DNA of 64,000 nt, taken from positions 1,116,001 through 1,180,000 of the forward strand of contig NZ_WWCL01000002.1 of the NCBI RefSeq assembly GCF_009857835.1, read 5' to 3'. Source of the DNA: Duganella fentianensis (lineage in GTDB: Bacteria > Pseudomonadota > Gammaproteobacteria > Burkholderiales > Burkholderiaceae_D). The translations under genes and the position numbers were made by a program. Below, in pieces: positions 53,310 through 63,542 of this stretch (positions are counted from its first letter, which is position 1; each line of letters begins with the position of its first letter). The notes under the pieces were generated by a model. That model was given only the letters and a program-made list of their open reading frames with translations, made no database searches and was not told where the DNA came from.

Positions 53310-55918
53310 TGTCTGCGCACGCCACGCCACATACGACCAGAGCGGAGGCGGACAGCGGCATGCGCTGGCGCCTGTCGTTTGCCCTGCTGCTGGGCGAGTG
53401 GCGCGCCCACCCGCTGCGCGCACTGGTGGCCGTAGCGGCCATCGCGGTCGGCATCGCGCTCGGCTTCGCCATTCACCTGATGAATGCGGCGGCCTTTAAC
53501 GAGTTCTCGTCCGCCATCAAAGGCCTGTCCGGCGTCGCCGACATACAGGTGCGGGCTACCGAACCCCTGTTCGACGAAGCCATTTATCCGCACATCGCCC
53601 AGCACGAGGGTGTGGCGATCGCTTCACCGATACTGGAAATCGAAGCCTCCGTTCCCGGCCACCACAGCGCGCTGAAAATCATCGCCAACGATGCGCTGCG
53701 GGCCGGCTTTCTCACGCCCGACCTGATCGGCATAGCGGCCGATGGCGGCATGACAGAAGCGCTGGCCGACGATGCGATTTTTCTATCTCCGGCCGCCGAA
53801 ATGTGGCTGAAGTCGACCGTGGGCCAGCCACTGACTCTGCAACTCGGCGTGGACCAGCTCTCCCTGCGGGTCGCGGGCAGCCTGCCACAAGCACGGGCCG
53901 GCCAGCGCATCGGCGTGATGGATATCGGTGCAGCGCAGTGGCGCTTCAACCGGCTGGGCAAGCTATCGCGCATAGACCTGAAGCTACGCTCGGGTGTCGA
54001 TAGCGCTGCCTTCAAGGCGCAACTACAGCAGGAACTGGAACACAGCCAGCCGGGCCGCTTCCGCGTCAGCCAGCCTAACGACGCCGACCAGAACAGCCGC
54101 AACGAAGGCATGAGCCGCGCCTATCGGGTCAACCTGACGGTGCTGGCACTGGTGGCCCTGTTCACTGGCGCGTTTCTGGTGTTTTCCACCCAGGCGCTGG
54201 CCGTCATCCGGCGGCGCAGCCAGTTTGCCCTGCTGCGCGTACTGGGTATGGAGCGGCGCCATCTGATCGCCCAGATACTGCTGGAAGGGTTAAGCCTCGG
54301 TGTAATCGGTGCTGCCTGCGGCGTGGCCGGCGGCTACGGTCTGGCTGCCGCTGCCCTGCATTTCATGGGCGGCGACCTCGGGGCCGGACTCTTCTCGGGC
54401 GTACAGCCTCAGATACACTTTGCCCCGCTGGCCGCCACCATCTACTTCGCGCTCGGTGTCGCCGTTGCGATCCTGGGCTGTGCGGCCCCTGCTTTCGATG
54501 CGGCCCGCGCCAAGCCTGCCGTTGCCCTCAAGGCGGGAACGGAAGAAGCGGCTCTGGCCCAGCTATCGCGGCCTTGGCCGGCACTAGCCTGCATCGCGCT
54601 GGCGGCCGCTCTGTCGCAGGCGCCGCCCGTGTTCGAGCTGCCACTGTTCGGCTACTTGTCGATTGCCCTGCTACTGATAGGCACCATCGCCCTGATGCCC
54701 CGATTGGCCGCCCTGACTTTCCGCTACGCCCATCAGCGCTGGGAACGCTCCATAGCCGGCCGCGCAGGCGCACCGGCCATCCTCACGCTGACGCTGGCAA
54801 GACTGGCCAACGCATCCAGCCAGGCCGGTATCGCACTGGGCGGCGTGCTATCGAGCTTCAGTCTGATGGTCGCCATGGCCATCATGGTAGCCAGCTTCCG
54901 TGTATCGCTCGATGACTGGCTACGCCATGTACTGCCGGCAGACCTGTACATCAGCAGCACCAGCGCCGGCAATACGGCCGGCTTGCGGCCGCCGGAACAG
55001 GCGGCCCTGACGGCCCTGCCCGGCGTGGAAACCGTGGACTTCCTGCGTGTGACCGCCGTCTCGCTAGATCCGGCCCGCCCAGCCGTGGCGCTGATGGCGC
55101 GCCATGTGGATGCGGCACAGCCGGAGCGCTCGCTGGCCATCATCGGCAGCACCGTCGTTCCGGCTGCGGATGCACCGCCGCCCGTGTGGATCTCCGAAGC
55201 CATGGTGGACTTGTATGGCATGCAGCTGGGCCAGCGCATCGAACTGCCGCTGAATGGCCAGCGCCACCCCTTCACTGTGGGCGGCATCTGGCGCGACTAT
55301 GCCCACCCTACCGGCACGATCCAGATGCGTTTATCCGACTACCGCAAGCTGACCGGCGATCAGGACGCCAGCAATGCCGCCATCTGGCTGCACGCGGGCG
55401 CCAGAACTGCCGACACGGAAGCGGCGCTGAAGCGCCTGCCGTTTGCGGCCGCCCTCGACGTCAGCCTGCCTTCGGACATCCGCGCCATGAGCATGACCGT
55501 CTTCGATCGCAGCTTTGCCATCACCTATCTGCTGGAAGCCATTGCCATCGTCATCGGCCTGTTCGGCGTGGCAGCCACCTTCTCCGCCCAGACGCTGGCA
55601 CGCGCGCGTGAATTCGGCATGCTGCGCCATGTGGGCCTGACCCGGCGCCAGATACTGGCCATACTCGCCATCGAAGGCGGATCGCTGACGGCGCTGGGCA
55701 TACTGACCGGTTTCGTGCTGGGCTGGTTCATCAGCCTGATACTGGTGTTCGTCGTCAATCCGCAATCGTTCCACTGGACCATGCAGCTGCACCTGCCATG
55801 GCCGCTGATAGCCAGCGTCGCCGGCCTGCTGCTGACTGCCGCCGCGCTGACTGCCCTGTTCGCAGGCCGGCAAGCCCTGTCCGGCGGGCCGATACGCGCC
55901 GTAAGAGAGGACTGGTGA
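53309..55918 (+). CDS. ABC transporter permease with two FtsX domains
   Basis: 869 residues from ATG 53309. N-terminal membrane segment (LRALVAVAAIAVGIALGFAIHL), periplasmic part, FtsX segment near 270-400 (LTVLALVALFTGAFLVFSTQALAVIRRRSQFALLRVLGM), a second membrane block around 430-530 and a second FtsX domain near the C terminus (AREFGMLRHVGLTRRQILAILAIEGGS). The fold is like YbbP/AttFG. No ATP-binding gene is adjacent, unlike the usual att-type order. Coupled to the AttH-like gene by TGATG. Confidence 0.88.
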   Translation: MSAHATPHTTRAEADSGMRWRLSFALLLGEWRAHPLRALVAVAAIAVGIALGFAIHLMNAAAFNEFSSAIKGLSGVADIQVRATEPLFDEAIYPHIAQHEGVAIASPILEIEASVPGHHSALKIIANDALRAGFLTPDLIGIAADGGMTEALADDAIFLSPAAEMWLKSTVGQPLTLQLGVDQLSLRVAGSLPQARAGQRIGVMDIGAAQWRFNRLGKLSRIDLKLRSGVDSAAFKAQLQQELEHSQPGRFRVSQPNDADQNSRNEGMSRAYRVNLTVLALVALFTGAFLVFSTQALAVIRRRSQFALLRVLGMERRHLIAQILLEGLSLGVIGAACGVAGGYGLAAAALHFMGGDLGAGLFSGVQPQIHFAPLAATIYFALGVAVAILGCAAPAFDAARAKPAVALKAGTEEAALAQLSRPWPALACIALAAALSQAPPVFELPLFGYLSIALLLIGTIALMPRLAALTFRYAHQRWERSIAGRAGAPAILTLTLARLANASSQAGIALGGVLSSFSLMVAMAIMVASFRVSLDDWLRHVLPADLYISSTSAGNTAGLRPPEQAALTALPGVETVDFLRVTAVSLDPARPAVALMARHVDAAQPERSLAIIGSTVVPAADAPPPVWISEAMVDLYGMQLGQRIELPLNGQRHPFTVGGIWRDYAHPTGTIQMRLSDYRKLTGDQDASNAAIWLHAGARTADTEAALKRLPFAAALDVSLPSDIRAMSMTVFDRSFAITYLLEAIAIVIGLFGVAATFSAQTLARAREFGMLRHVGLTRRQILAILAIEGGSLTALGILTGFVLGWFISLILVFVVNPQSFHWTMQLHLPWPLIASVAGLLLTAAALTALFAGRQALSGGPIRAVREDW

Positions 55919-57039
55919 TGGCCAGCTTGCTTAACCTACTGGCGGCCCGACTGACACGCACGCTCGCATACTGCGCGCTGCTGATCGGTGCCAGCCTCTG
56001 CACCACGGCGACGGCAGCCGCACCGGAATTCCTGCCCGTGCTGCCCCTCACCGCAGGCAGGGCCCTGAGCTTCCCCGCCGATACCGGCGCTCACCCCGAC
56101 TACAAGACGGAATGGTGGTACGCCACCGGCTGGCTCAAGACGCCAGATGGCAAGCCGCTAGGCTTTCAGGTGACTTTCTTCCGCAGCGCCACCAGCCACG
56201 ATCGCGCCAACCCTAGCCAGTTCGCGCCCAAACAGATCATCATCGGCCATGCCGCGATTGCCGATCCCGCGCGCGGCCAGCTCCTGCACGACCAGCGCAA
56301 CGGCCGCGAAGGTTTCGGGCTGTCCTACGTCAAAGCGGGCAATACGGATATCAAACTGGATGACTGGAGCATGCAGCGCCAGTCCGACGGCAGTTACCGC
56401 GTGCTGCTCAACGCCGCCAGCTTCCAGCTCGATCTGACGCTGGCGCCCACCCAGCCACGCCTGCTGCAGGGCGAGGCGGGCTACTCGCGCAAGGGCAAGG
56501 AGCCGCTGGCGGCCAGCTACTACTACAGCGAGCCGCAATTGCGCACCACCGGCTACCTCACCCGCGCCGGCCAGCGCGTGGCCGTCAGCGGCGCCAGCTG
56601 GCTAGACCACGAGTGGTCCAGTCAGGTGCTCAGTGCCGATGCAGCGGGCTGGGACTGGATAGGCGCCAATCTGGCCGATGGCGGGGCCCTGATGGCTTTC
56701 CAGATTCGCAACAAGGCCGGTGCTAAACTATGGTCGCACGCGACATGGCGCGACGCATCCGGTAAGATCACACAGTTTTTGCCTGAGCAGGTCAGTTTTG
56801 CGCCCCTGCGGCACTGGCGTTCGCCCCGGACGGGAGCGAGCTATCCGGTCGCGACGCGCCTCACCACCGGCAGCAGCGTGTGGCAGATTACGCCACTGAT
56901 GGACGATCAGGAACTGGATTCGCGCCGCTCGACGGGCGCAGTCTACTGGGAGGGTGCCGTGACGCTGGAACGCGACGGCAAACCGGCCGGACATGCCTAT
57001 CTGGAGATGACGGGCTATACACAGGCGATAAAATTCTGA
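55918..57039 (+). CDS. AttH/CrtC-like lipocalin-fold protein
   Basis: 373 residues. Signal-like N terminus (LAYCALLIGASLCTTATAAAP), then HPDYKTEWWYATGWLK, which marks the carotenoid-1,2-hydratase/AttH group, and SWLDHEWSSQVL and GWDWIGANLADGG typical of it. Proteins of this type are exported and sit with an FtsX-like permease in att gene clusters. Whether it hydrates a lipid or just binds it is not known. Confidence 0.88.
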   Translation: MASLLNLLAARLTRTLAYCALLIGASLCTTATAAAPEFLPVLPLTAGRALSFPADTGAHPDYKTEWWYATGWLKTPDGKPLGFQVTFFRSATSHDRANPSQFAPKQIIIGHAAIADPARGQLLHDQRNGREGFGLSYVKAGNTDIKLDDWSMQRQSDGSYRVLLNAASFQLDLTLAPTQPRLLQGEAGYSRKGKEPLAASYYYSEPQLRTTGYLTRAGQRVAVSGASWLDHEWSSQVLSADAAGWDWIGANLADGGALMAFQIRNKAGAKLWSHATWRDASGKITQFLPEQVSFAPLRHWRSPRTGASYPVATRLTTGSSVWQITPLMDDQELDSRRSTGAVYWEGAVTLERDGKPAGHAYLEMTGYTQAIKF

Positions 57040-57181
57040 CAAGATCAGGAATAGACCGGTGTCACAAATAAGCGACACTGGCCGAGCAATTACTGGCAAC
57101 AAATGCAGGCAACACCAAATCGTAACAATATCGAGACCGTAGCAACGTCTACACCGTAACACTATCAAGAACTAGCAAACG

Positions 57182-59020
57182 ATGACCACTAGCACCACCG
57201 CAGCCAGCACCGCCCCCGCCGCCGCACCCTCCACCGCCCGCGAAGCCAGGAAAGGCAGCCTCGCCACCCTGCGTGGTCTGGCCCCGTTTCTGGCCCCCTA
57301 CAAGCGCCAGTTCGCCATGGCCGGGGTCGCGCTGGTCGTTGCCGCCGGTTCCACGCTGGCCATACCCGCCGCCTTCAAGCAGATGATCGATCTGGGTTTC
57401 GGCGGCGCCGGTGCCAAGAGCATCCAGCACGTCGATCTGGTGTTCCTCGCGCTGTTCGGCCTTGCCACCCTGCTGGCGCTGGCCACGGCAGCGCGTTTCT
57501 ACACGGTTTCGTGGCTGGGCGAACGCGTCACGGCCGATATCCGCAGCGCCGTCTACCAGCATGTGGTGACGCAAAGTCCCGAATTCTTCGAAACCACCCA
57601 GACTGGCGAAGTCCTGTCGCGTATCACCACCGACACCACGCTGATACAGGCCGTGGTAGGCACCAGCATCTCGATGGCGCTGCGTAATGTGCTGCTGTTC
57701 ATCGGCGGTCTGATCATGCTGTTCGTCACCAGCGTCAAACTGTCGGCCATCATCATCGGCCTGCTGGTACTGACCGTGCTGCCTATCGTGATCTTTGGCC
57801 GGCGCGTGCGCAAACTGTCGCGCGATTCGCAGGACCGCATCGCCGACGCTTCCGCCATGGCCGGTGAAATCCTGAATGCCATGCCCACCGTGCAAGCCTT
57901 CACCCACGAAAAAATCGAATCGGGCCGCTTCGGCGCATCGGTAGAAAGCGCGTTCGGTACAGCCATGCGCCGCATCCGCGCACGTGCTTTCCTGACCATG
58001 CTGGCCATCGTGCTGGTATTCGGCACCATCGTGTTCGTGCTGTGGCTGGGCGCACACGCCGTGCTGGCCGGTAGCATGACGGGCGGTGATCTGGGCCAGT
58101 TCATTCTGTACGCTTCCATCGTGGCCGGTGCCATCGGCGCGCTGTCCGAAGTGATGGGCGAAGCCCAGCGTGCCGCCGGCGCTACCGAGCGCCTGCTGGA
58201 ACTGATATCCGTGAAGTCCAAGATCGAATCGCCGGCCCAGCCGCTGGCACTGCCGCCGCGTGCCGCTTCCGGCGCTGCCCTGAGCCTGCAGGATGTCGGC
58301 TTCAGCTATCCCTCGCGCCCCGATACGGCGGCGCTGCAGCATCTGACGCTCGATATCAAGCCGGGGGAAACGGTAGCTGTAGTCGGCCCTTCCGGCGCCG
58401 GCAAGACCACCCTGTTCCAGCTGTTCCTGCGTTTCTACGATCCGCAGTCGGGCAGCATCAAGCTCGATGGCGTCGACATCACCCGTCTCGATCTGCACAC
58501 ACTGCGCGGCGCCATCGGTATCGTGCCGCAGGATACGGTGATCTTCTCGGCCGACGCGATGGAAAATATCCGTTACGGCCGTGCCGATGCCACTGATGAA
58601 GAAGTAATCGCCGTGGCCAAGCTGGCCGCAGCGCACGAATTCATCGAACGTCTGCCACAGGGCTACCAGTCCTTCCTCGGCGAGCGCGGTGTGCGCCTGT
58701 CCGGTGGCCAGCGTCAGCGCATCGCCATCGCCCGGGCTCTGCTCAAGAACCCGCCGTTGCTGCTGCTGGACGAAGCCACCAGCGCGCTGGACGCCGAATC
58801 CGAACGTCTGGTGCAATCAGCGCTGGAAGCGGCCATGGTAGGCCGGACCACCGTCATCATCGCGCACCGTCTGGCCACGGTGCAGCGGGCCGACCGCATC
58901 ATCGTGATGGAAGACGGCCGCATCGTCGAAACGGGCACCCACAAATCGCTGGTAGAACTGGGCGGCATCTACGCCAATCTGGCAGCGCTGCAGTTCCACC
59001 ACGTACACGCTGGCCACTGA
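57182..59020 (+). CDS. ABC transporter, fused permease-ATPase (MsbA-like)
   Basis: 612 residues. Six-helix transmembrane domain (about 35-330), then ATPase with Walker A GPSGAGKTT, signature LSGGQRQRIAIARAL, Walker B LLLLDEATSALD and the H-loop AHRLAT. A homodimeric exporter, probably for lipids or drugs. Separated from the AttH-like gene by 140 bases, so it may have its own promoter. Confidence 0.92.
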   Translation: MTTSTTAASTAPAAAPSTAREARKGSLATLRGLAPFLAPYKRQFAMAGVALVVAAGSTLAIPAAFKQMIDLGFGGAGAKSIQHVDLVFLALFGLATLLALATAARFYTVSWLGERVTADIRSAVYQHVVTQSPEFFETTQTGEVLSRITTDTTLIQAVVGTSISMALRNVLLFIGGLIMLFVTSVKLSAIIIGLLVLTVLPIVIFGRRVRKLSRDSQDRIADASAMAGEILNAMPTVQAFTHEKIESGRFGASVESAFGTAMRRIRARAFLTMLAIVLVFGTIVFVLWLGAHAVLAGSMTGGDLGQFILYASIVAGAIGALSEVMGEAQRAAGATERLLELISVKSKIESPAQPLALPPRAASGAALSLQDVGFSYPSRPDTAALQHLTLDIKPGETVAVVGPSGAGKTTLFQLFLRFYDPQSGSIKLDGVDITRLDLHTLRGAIGIVPQDTVIFSADAMENIRYGRADATDEEVIAVAKLAAAHEFIERLPQGYQSFLGERGVRLSGGQRQRIAIARALLKNPPLLLLDEATSALDAESERLVQSALEAAMVGRTTVIIAHRLATVQRADRIIVMEDGRIVETGTHKSLVELGGIYANLAALQFHHVHAGH

Positions 59021-59054
59021 CCGGCCGGCAGCCACCAGACCAAAGGGGATAGCC

Positions 59055-60158
59055 GTGACCGATGCCGAACTGCGTGCCAGCTGCACCACTCACCTGCCCG
59101 GTCACCGCCAGCCTACGCCGGCACAACTGTTTGCCGCCATGGCCGAGTGGAGCGCCGCCAACGGCGTGGCCCATGATGTGTATGGCAGCGGCACGCTGAT
59201 ACAGGAACTGGAACAGAAACTGGCGACCCTGCTGGGTTTCGAAGCAGCCCTGTTCTGCATTACCGGCACCATGACGCAGGCCACTGCACTGCGCATCGCC
59301 TGCGAGGAACGGGGCAGCCCGCTGGTGGCCCTGCATCCCACCTCCCACATCCTGCGCCATGAGCGTAGCAACCATAGCCTGTTTGACCACTTCAAGGCGC
59401 TACAGGTAGGTGACCCGCACCGTCCGTGGAGCGTGGGCGAACTGCAGGCCATACCGGACCGGCTGGGCGCCGCCACACTGGAATTGCCGATGCGCGAAAT
59501 CGGCGGCCAGTGCCAGAGCTGGGAAGAGCTGCAAGCCATCAAGGACCACTGCCACGCACACAATATCCACCTGCATCTGGATGGTGCGCGCCTGTGGGAA
59601 TGTGCGAGTGCCTATGGCCGCAGCGCTGCAGAAATCGCGCAGGGCTTCGATTCCGTGTATGTATCGCTGTACAAGGGCATAGGCGGCATGGGTGGCGCAG
59701 TCCTGCTGGGCAAGGCCGGCTTCGTCGCCAAGGCGCAGGAATGGTTCCGCCGTCAGGGTGGCAACGTCTATCAGCGCACGCCTTATGTGGTTGCTGCTGC
59801 CATGCAGTTCGATCGGCGGCTGGCTGCCATGCCGGACTATTACGCCCGCACCGTATGGCTGTACGAGACCTTGCGCGACTTCCCGCTGCTGGTGCCGAAT
59901 CCCGCCTGGCCGCAGGCCAGCATGCTGCATCTGCACCTGCCCGTCAGCCGCGAGCAGGCTACCGAGATCCGCAACCGCATCGCCAGCGAGCATGGCATCT
60001 GGCTGTTCAATGCGGCCAACCATGCACCGCTACCTGAGCACAGCTACGTCGAACTGTATATCGGCGATAATCTGCTGGCACTGCCGGACCAGCGCGTGCG
60101 CGATATCCTCGCGTTATGGTCCGCCGAGCTGACGCTGGCCACCGCCCGCGCAGAATAA
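59055..60158 (+). CDS. Low-specificity threonine aldolase-like PLP enzyme
   Basis: 367 residues from GTG 59055 (AAAGGGGAT nine bases upstream). Beta-eliminating lyase fold: GSGTLIQELEQKLATLLGFEAALF, HLDGARLWECASAYGR (PLP-binding Asp) and the lysine in SLYKGIGGMGGA. Could be threonine aldolase or a related lyase; the family is not resolved. Confidence 0.85.
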   Translation: MTDAELRASCTTHLPGHRQPTPAQLFAAMAEWSAANGVAHDVYGSGTLIQELEQKLATLLGFEAALFCITGTMTQATALRIACEERGSPLVALHPTSHILRHERSNHSLFDHFKALQVGDPHRPWSVGELQAIPDRLGAATLELPMREIGGQCQSWEELQAIKDHCHAHNIHLHLDGARLWECASAYGRSAAEIAQGFDSVYVSLYKGIGGMGGAVLLGKAGFVAKAQEWFRRQGGNVYQRTPYVVAAAMQFDRRLAAMPDYYARTVWLYETLRDFPLLVPNPAWPQASMLHLHLPVSREQATEIRNRIASEHGIWLFNAANHAPLPEHSYVELYIGDNLLALPDQRVRDILALWSAELTLATARAE

Positions 60159-60217
60159 TCGGCCGCTCCGGCGCAGTGCTGTTACACTGCCCGCCTTTCT
60201 GATTGAACGACACCACC

Positions 60218-61735
60218 ATGACCTTCCAAGCCCTAGGCCTGATCGAACCCTTGCAGCGCACACTGGAATCACTGGGCTACCGCCAGCCCACGCCCGTGCA
60301 GAAACAGGCCATACCGGCCGTGCTGGCTGGGCGCGACCTGATGGCAGCAGCGCAGACCGGCACCGGCAAGACGGCCGCCTTCGCCCTGCCCCAGTTGCAG
60401 AAACTGCTGCTGGAAGGCGTGACGGCGCCCAAAGCCGTGCGCACGCTGGTACTGGTGCCTACGCGCGAACTGGCCGAACAGGTGTACCAGAGCTTCCGCA
60501 GCTATGGCGGCAATCTGCCGCTCAAGTGCGCCGTGGCCTATGGTGGCGTGCCCATCGAAGGCCAGATCAGCAAGCTGCGCAAGGGGCTGGACGTGCTGGT
60601 GGCCACACCGGGCCGTTTGCTGGACCTGCACGATCAGGCAGCCATCAGCTTCGAGCTGCTGACCACACTGGTGCTGGATGAAGCCGACCGCATGCTCGAT
60701 CTGGGTTTCGAACGTGATCTCGACATCCTGCTGGCCGCCATGCCCAAGCAGCGCCAGACGCTGCTGTTCTCGGCCACTTTCTCCGACGCGATCCGCCAGC
60801 TGGCCAGCGGCATGCTGCGCGACCCGGTGACGATACAGGTCAGCGCCAGTAACACCACCACCAAGACGGTGCGCCAGTGGCTGATCCCGACGGACAAGCG
60901 CAGCAAGCCGGAACTGCTGCTGCACCTGCTGAAGAAACACCGCTGGGGACAGGTGCTGATCTTCGTGAAGACGCGCAAAGGCGTGGAAGCGCTGATCAAA
61001 ACCCTGCAGGAGCATGGCTACACGGCCGATGCCATCCATGGCGACAAGACCCAGCCCATGCGCCTGCGCGCACTCGACCGCTTCAAGCAGCGCGAAGTCC
61101 AGCTGCTGGTAGCCACCGATGTGGCGGCACGCGGCCTCGATATCGAAGCGCTGCCGCAGGTGGTGAATTTTGATCTGCCCACCGTGGCGGAAGACTACGT
61201 GCACCGTATCGGCCGTACTGGCCGCGCGGGCATGGAAGGCGAAGCCGTTTCGCTGGTCTGTGCCGATGAAGTGGAGCTGCTCAAAGATATCGAGGGCCTG
61301 ATCGGTCAGGTGCTGCATCGAGTTGAGGAAGCCGGTTTCGAAGCCGACCACCGCGTGCCGGAAACGGGGTCTAAAGGCGCGGCCCTCGCCGCAGCCAAAA
61401 AGGCCGCTGCCGAAGCGCCACGCAAGAAACGACCGTTCACGGGGCCACCGGGCGGACGCGCAGCGGCCAAGCAGGCGCAAGCTGGCGCCACCGCGGCGGC
61501 TAAACCCGGCAGCGCCGGTAAAGCCGGCGCCGGTGTGGGCGCGAAAGGCGTAGCTGGCGCGAAGACCGGCGCAGCTGCCGTTGCCAAATCCGCTGCTAGA
61601 TCCACCGCAGGCCGTGCCGCCAGTGCCGGCACCATCATCGTCACGGGTGGCCGCGGCGCCAAGTCGCTGGCGCGTTCTGCCGGCAAGGCACAGGCGCAAG
61701 GCAATCCGCGCCGCGCCAAAGGTGGCGCTCGCTGA
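60218..61735 (+). CDS. rhlE: DEAD-box RNA helicase (RhlE-like)
   Basis: 505 residues from ATG 60218. Motifs: AAQTGTGKTAAFALP, PTRELAEQVYQ, TPGRLLDLHD, LDEADRMLDLGF, SATFS, and HRIGRTGRAG. The C-terminal 110 residues are low-complexity Ala/Gly/Lys-rich, with repeats such as KPGSAGKAGAGVGAKG, typical of RNA-binding tails. Unwinds structured RNA in ribosome assembly or decay. Confidence 0.92.
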   Translation: MTFQALGLIEPLQRTLESLGYRQPTPVQKQAIPAVLAGRDLMAAAQTGTGKTAAFALPQLQKLLLEGVTAPKAVRTLVLVPTRELAEQVYQSFRSYGGNLPLKCAVAYGGVPIEGQISKLRKGLDVLVATPGRLLDLHDQAAISFELLTTLVLDEADRMLDLGFERDLDILLAAMPKQRQTLLFSATFSDAIRQLASGMLRDPVTIQVSASNTTTKTVRQWLIPTDKRSKPELLLHLLKKHRWGQVLIFVKTRKGVEALIKTLQEHGYTADAIHGDKTQPMRLRALDRFKQREVQLLVATDVAARGLDIEALPQVVNFDLPTVAEDYVHRIGRTGRAGMEGEAVSLVCADEVELLKDIEGLIGQVLHRVEEAGFEADHRVPETGSKGAALAAAKKAAAEAPRKKRPFTGPPGGRAAAKQAQAGATAAAKPGSAGKAGAGVGAKGVAGAKTGAAAVAKSAARSTAGRAASAGTIIVTGGRGAKSLARSAGKAQAQGNPRRAKGGAR

Positions 61736-61813
61736 CCAGCAGCGCGCTACCAGCGCTGCTAAAATAGCAGGTTTTCCGGCTCGGGCAAGCCGCGTGTTTT
61801 TTTGGAGCATTGT

Positions 61814-62785
61814 ATGCAGCAATATCAGGAACTGATCCAGACCGTGATCGACACGGGGAGCTGGCAAGACAACCGCACCGGCATCCGTACCCTGAGCGTA
61901 CCGGGCGCCATGATGCGCTTCGACCTGCAGCAGGGCTTCCCCGCCGTGACCACCAAAAAGCTGGCCTTCAAGTCCGTAGTGGGCGAACTGTGCGCCTTCA
62001 TGCGCGCTTCGCGCAGTGCGGCGGATTTCCGCGCGCTGGGCTGCAAAGTATGGGATCAGAATGCCAATGAAAACCGGCAGTGGCTGGCCAATCCCTACCG
62101 TCTGGGCGAGGACGATCTCGGCCCCGTCTACGGCGTGCAGTGGCGCCAGTGGCCCGGCTTCAAGCTGATAGCTCTGGACCAGCCAGCGCAGATCGCCGAC
62201 GCCCAGAACAAGGGCTTCCGCCTGATTTCCCAGTTCGATGATGGCGGCGTGACCAAAGTGCTGCTGCATAAATCCATCGACCAGTTGCGCGAATGCCTGG
62301 ACACCATCGTCAACAATCCGTCCAGCCGCCGCATCCTGTTCCACGGCTGGAATCCGGCCGTGCTGGACTCTGTTGCGCTGCCGGCCTGCCACCTGCTGTA
62401 CCAGTTCATCCCGAATCCCACCACGCGCGAACTGAATATGTGTTTGTACGTGCGCAGCAATGACCTCGGCCTAGGCACGCCCTTCAATCTGGCCGAAGGC
62501 GCAGCGCTGATGCATCTGGTCGGCCGTCTGACGGGCTACACGCCGCGCTGGTTCAGCTACTTCATTGGCGACGCCCACATTTACGAAAACCACATGGAAA
62601 TGGTGACGGAACAGCTCACCCGTACGCCTTACCCTGCGCCGCAACTGCGCATCAGCGACCGCGTGCCCGACTTCGCCGTCACCGGCAAGTACCAGCCCGA
62701 GTGGCTGGAACTGGTGGAACCCGGCGACTTCACACTGGAAGGCTACCAGCACCACGCGCCGATCACGGCGCCGATGGCGGTATGA
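61814..62785 (+). CDS. thyA: Thymidylate synthase
   Basis: 323 residues from ATG 61814 (TTGGAGCAT upstream gives the ribosome binding site; TTG at 61802 is not used). Contains the nucleophile Cys in [11 protein letters not shown] and the substrate region [19 protein letters not shown]. Longer than E. coli ThyA (264), as in several proteobacterial lineages. Methylates dUMP to dTMP. Overlaps the hydrolase gene by 4 bases. Confidence 0.95.
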   Translation: MQQYQELIQTVIDTGSWQDNRTGIRTLSVPGAMMRFDLQQGFPAVTTKKLAFKSVVGELCAFMRASRSAADFRALGCKVWDQNANENRQWLANPYRLGEDDLGPVYGVQWRQWPGFKLIALDQPAQIADAQNKGFRLISQFDDGGVTKVLLHKSIDQLRECLDTIVNNPSSRRILFHGWNPAVLDSVALPACHLLYQFIPNPTTRELNMCLYVRSNDLGLGTPFNLAEGAALMHLVGRLTGYTPRWFSYFIGDAHIYENHMEMVTEQLTRTPYPAPQLRISDRVPDFAVTGKYQPEWLELVEPGDFTLEGYQHHAPITAPMAV

Positions 62786-63501
62786 CGCGACTGGACTTCA
62801 TTCCCGGCACGCTATGCGATGCCAGAATGTGGTCCCGCGTACTGCCACAACTGGATGGGCAGTACGACTGTCACCATATACCGCTATACGAGGCCAGCAC
62901 ACGCCAGCAGATGCATGCGCTGATCGCCCGGCACAGCGCAGCGTGCGCCCATCTGGTCGGCTTTTCACTAGGCGCCTATCTGGCCATGGAGTATGCGCTA
63001 CAGAATCCGGAGCGCGTACAGTCGCTGGTACTGATCGCCAATTCCGCGCGCGGCCTGAGTGCCGGTGAAATCCAGACCCGCCAGCGCATCATCCCCATGC
63101 TGGAGCGTACGCCCTACATGGGCATCAGCCGCATCCGCCTGCGCGAGATTCTGCATCCCGATCATCTCGATGATGCCGATACGGTGGCCATCATCCAGCA
63201 GATGGCGCTCGATCTGGGCAAGGATGTGCTGCTGGCCCAGTTCACCGCTTCGATGGAACGGCCCGACCTGATGGAGCGGCTGGCCGAAATCCGCTGCCCT
63301 GTGCTGCTGATAGGCGCCATGCAGGATCAGCTGGTCAACCCTGCCGATCTGATCGAAATGCAGAGAAATCTCCCTGCCGCGCAGCTGTCGCTGCATGAAG
63401 GTTCGGGCCACATGCTGCCGCTGGAACTGGCACACGCCGTCAGCCACGATCTGCATCAATTTCACATGGGACTGGCCGCAACAACCATGTCCGCAGCCTG
63501 A
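62782..63501 (+). CDS. Alpha/beta hydrolase
   Basis: 239 residues from ATG 62782. Nucleophile Ser in [14 protein letters not shown] and His in [14 protein letters not shown]. Substrate unknown. It lies between thyA and folA in one coupled operon; a link to folate metabolism is not supported by anything in the sequence. Confidence 0.85.
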   Translation: MTRLDFIPGTLCDARMWSRVLPQLDGQYDCHHIPLYEASTRQQMHALIARHSAACAHLVGFSLGAYLAMEYALQNPERVQSLVLIANSARGLSAGEIQTRQRIIPMLERTPYMGISRIRLREILHPDHLDDADTVAIIQQMALDLGKDVLLAQFTASMERPDLMERLAEIRCPVLLIGAMQDQLVNPADLIEMQRNLPAAQLSLHEGSGHMLPLELAHAVSHDLHQFHMGLAATTMSAA

Positions 63502-63542
63502 AATTTCGACGATAATATCGCCTCACCTTTGCACTGCACACC

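Noticed and set aside
60269..62392. Very long minus-strand frame opposite rhlE and thyA
   Set aside because: Antisense shadow; His/Gln/Arg/Gly-rich composition is typical of reversed GC-rich genes.
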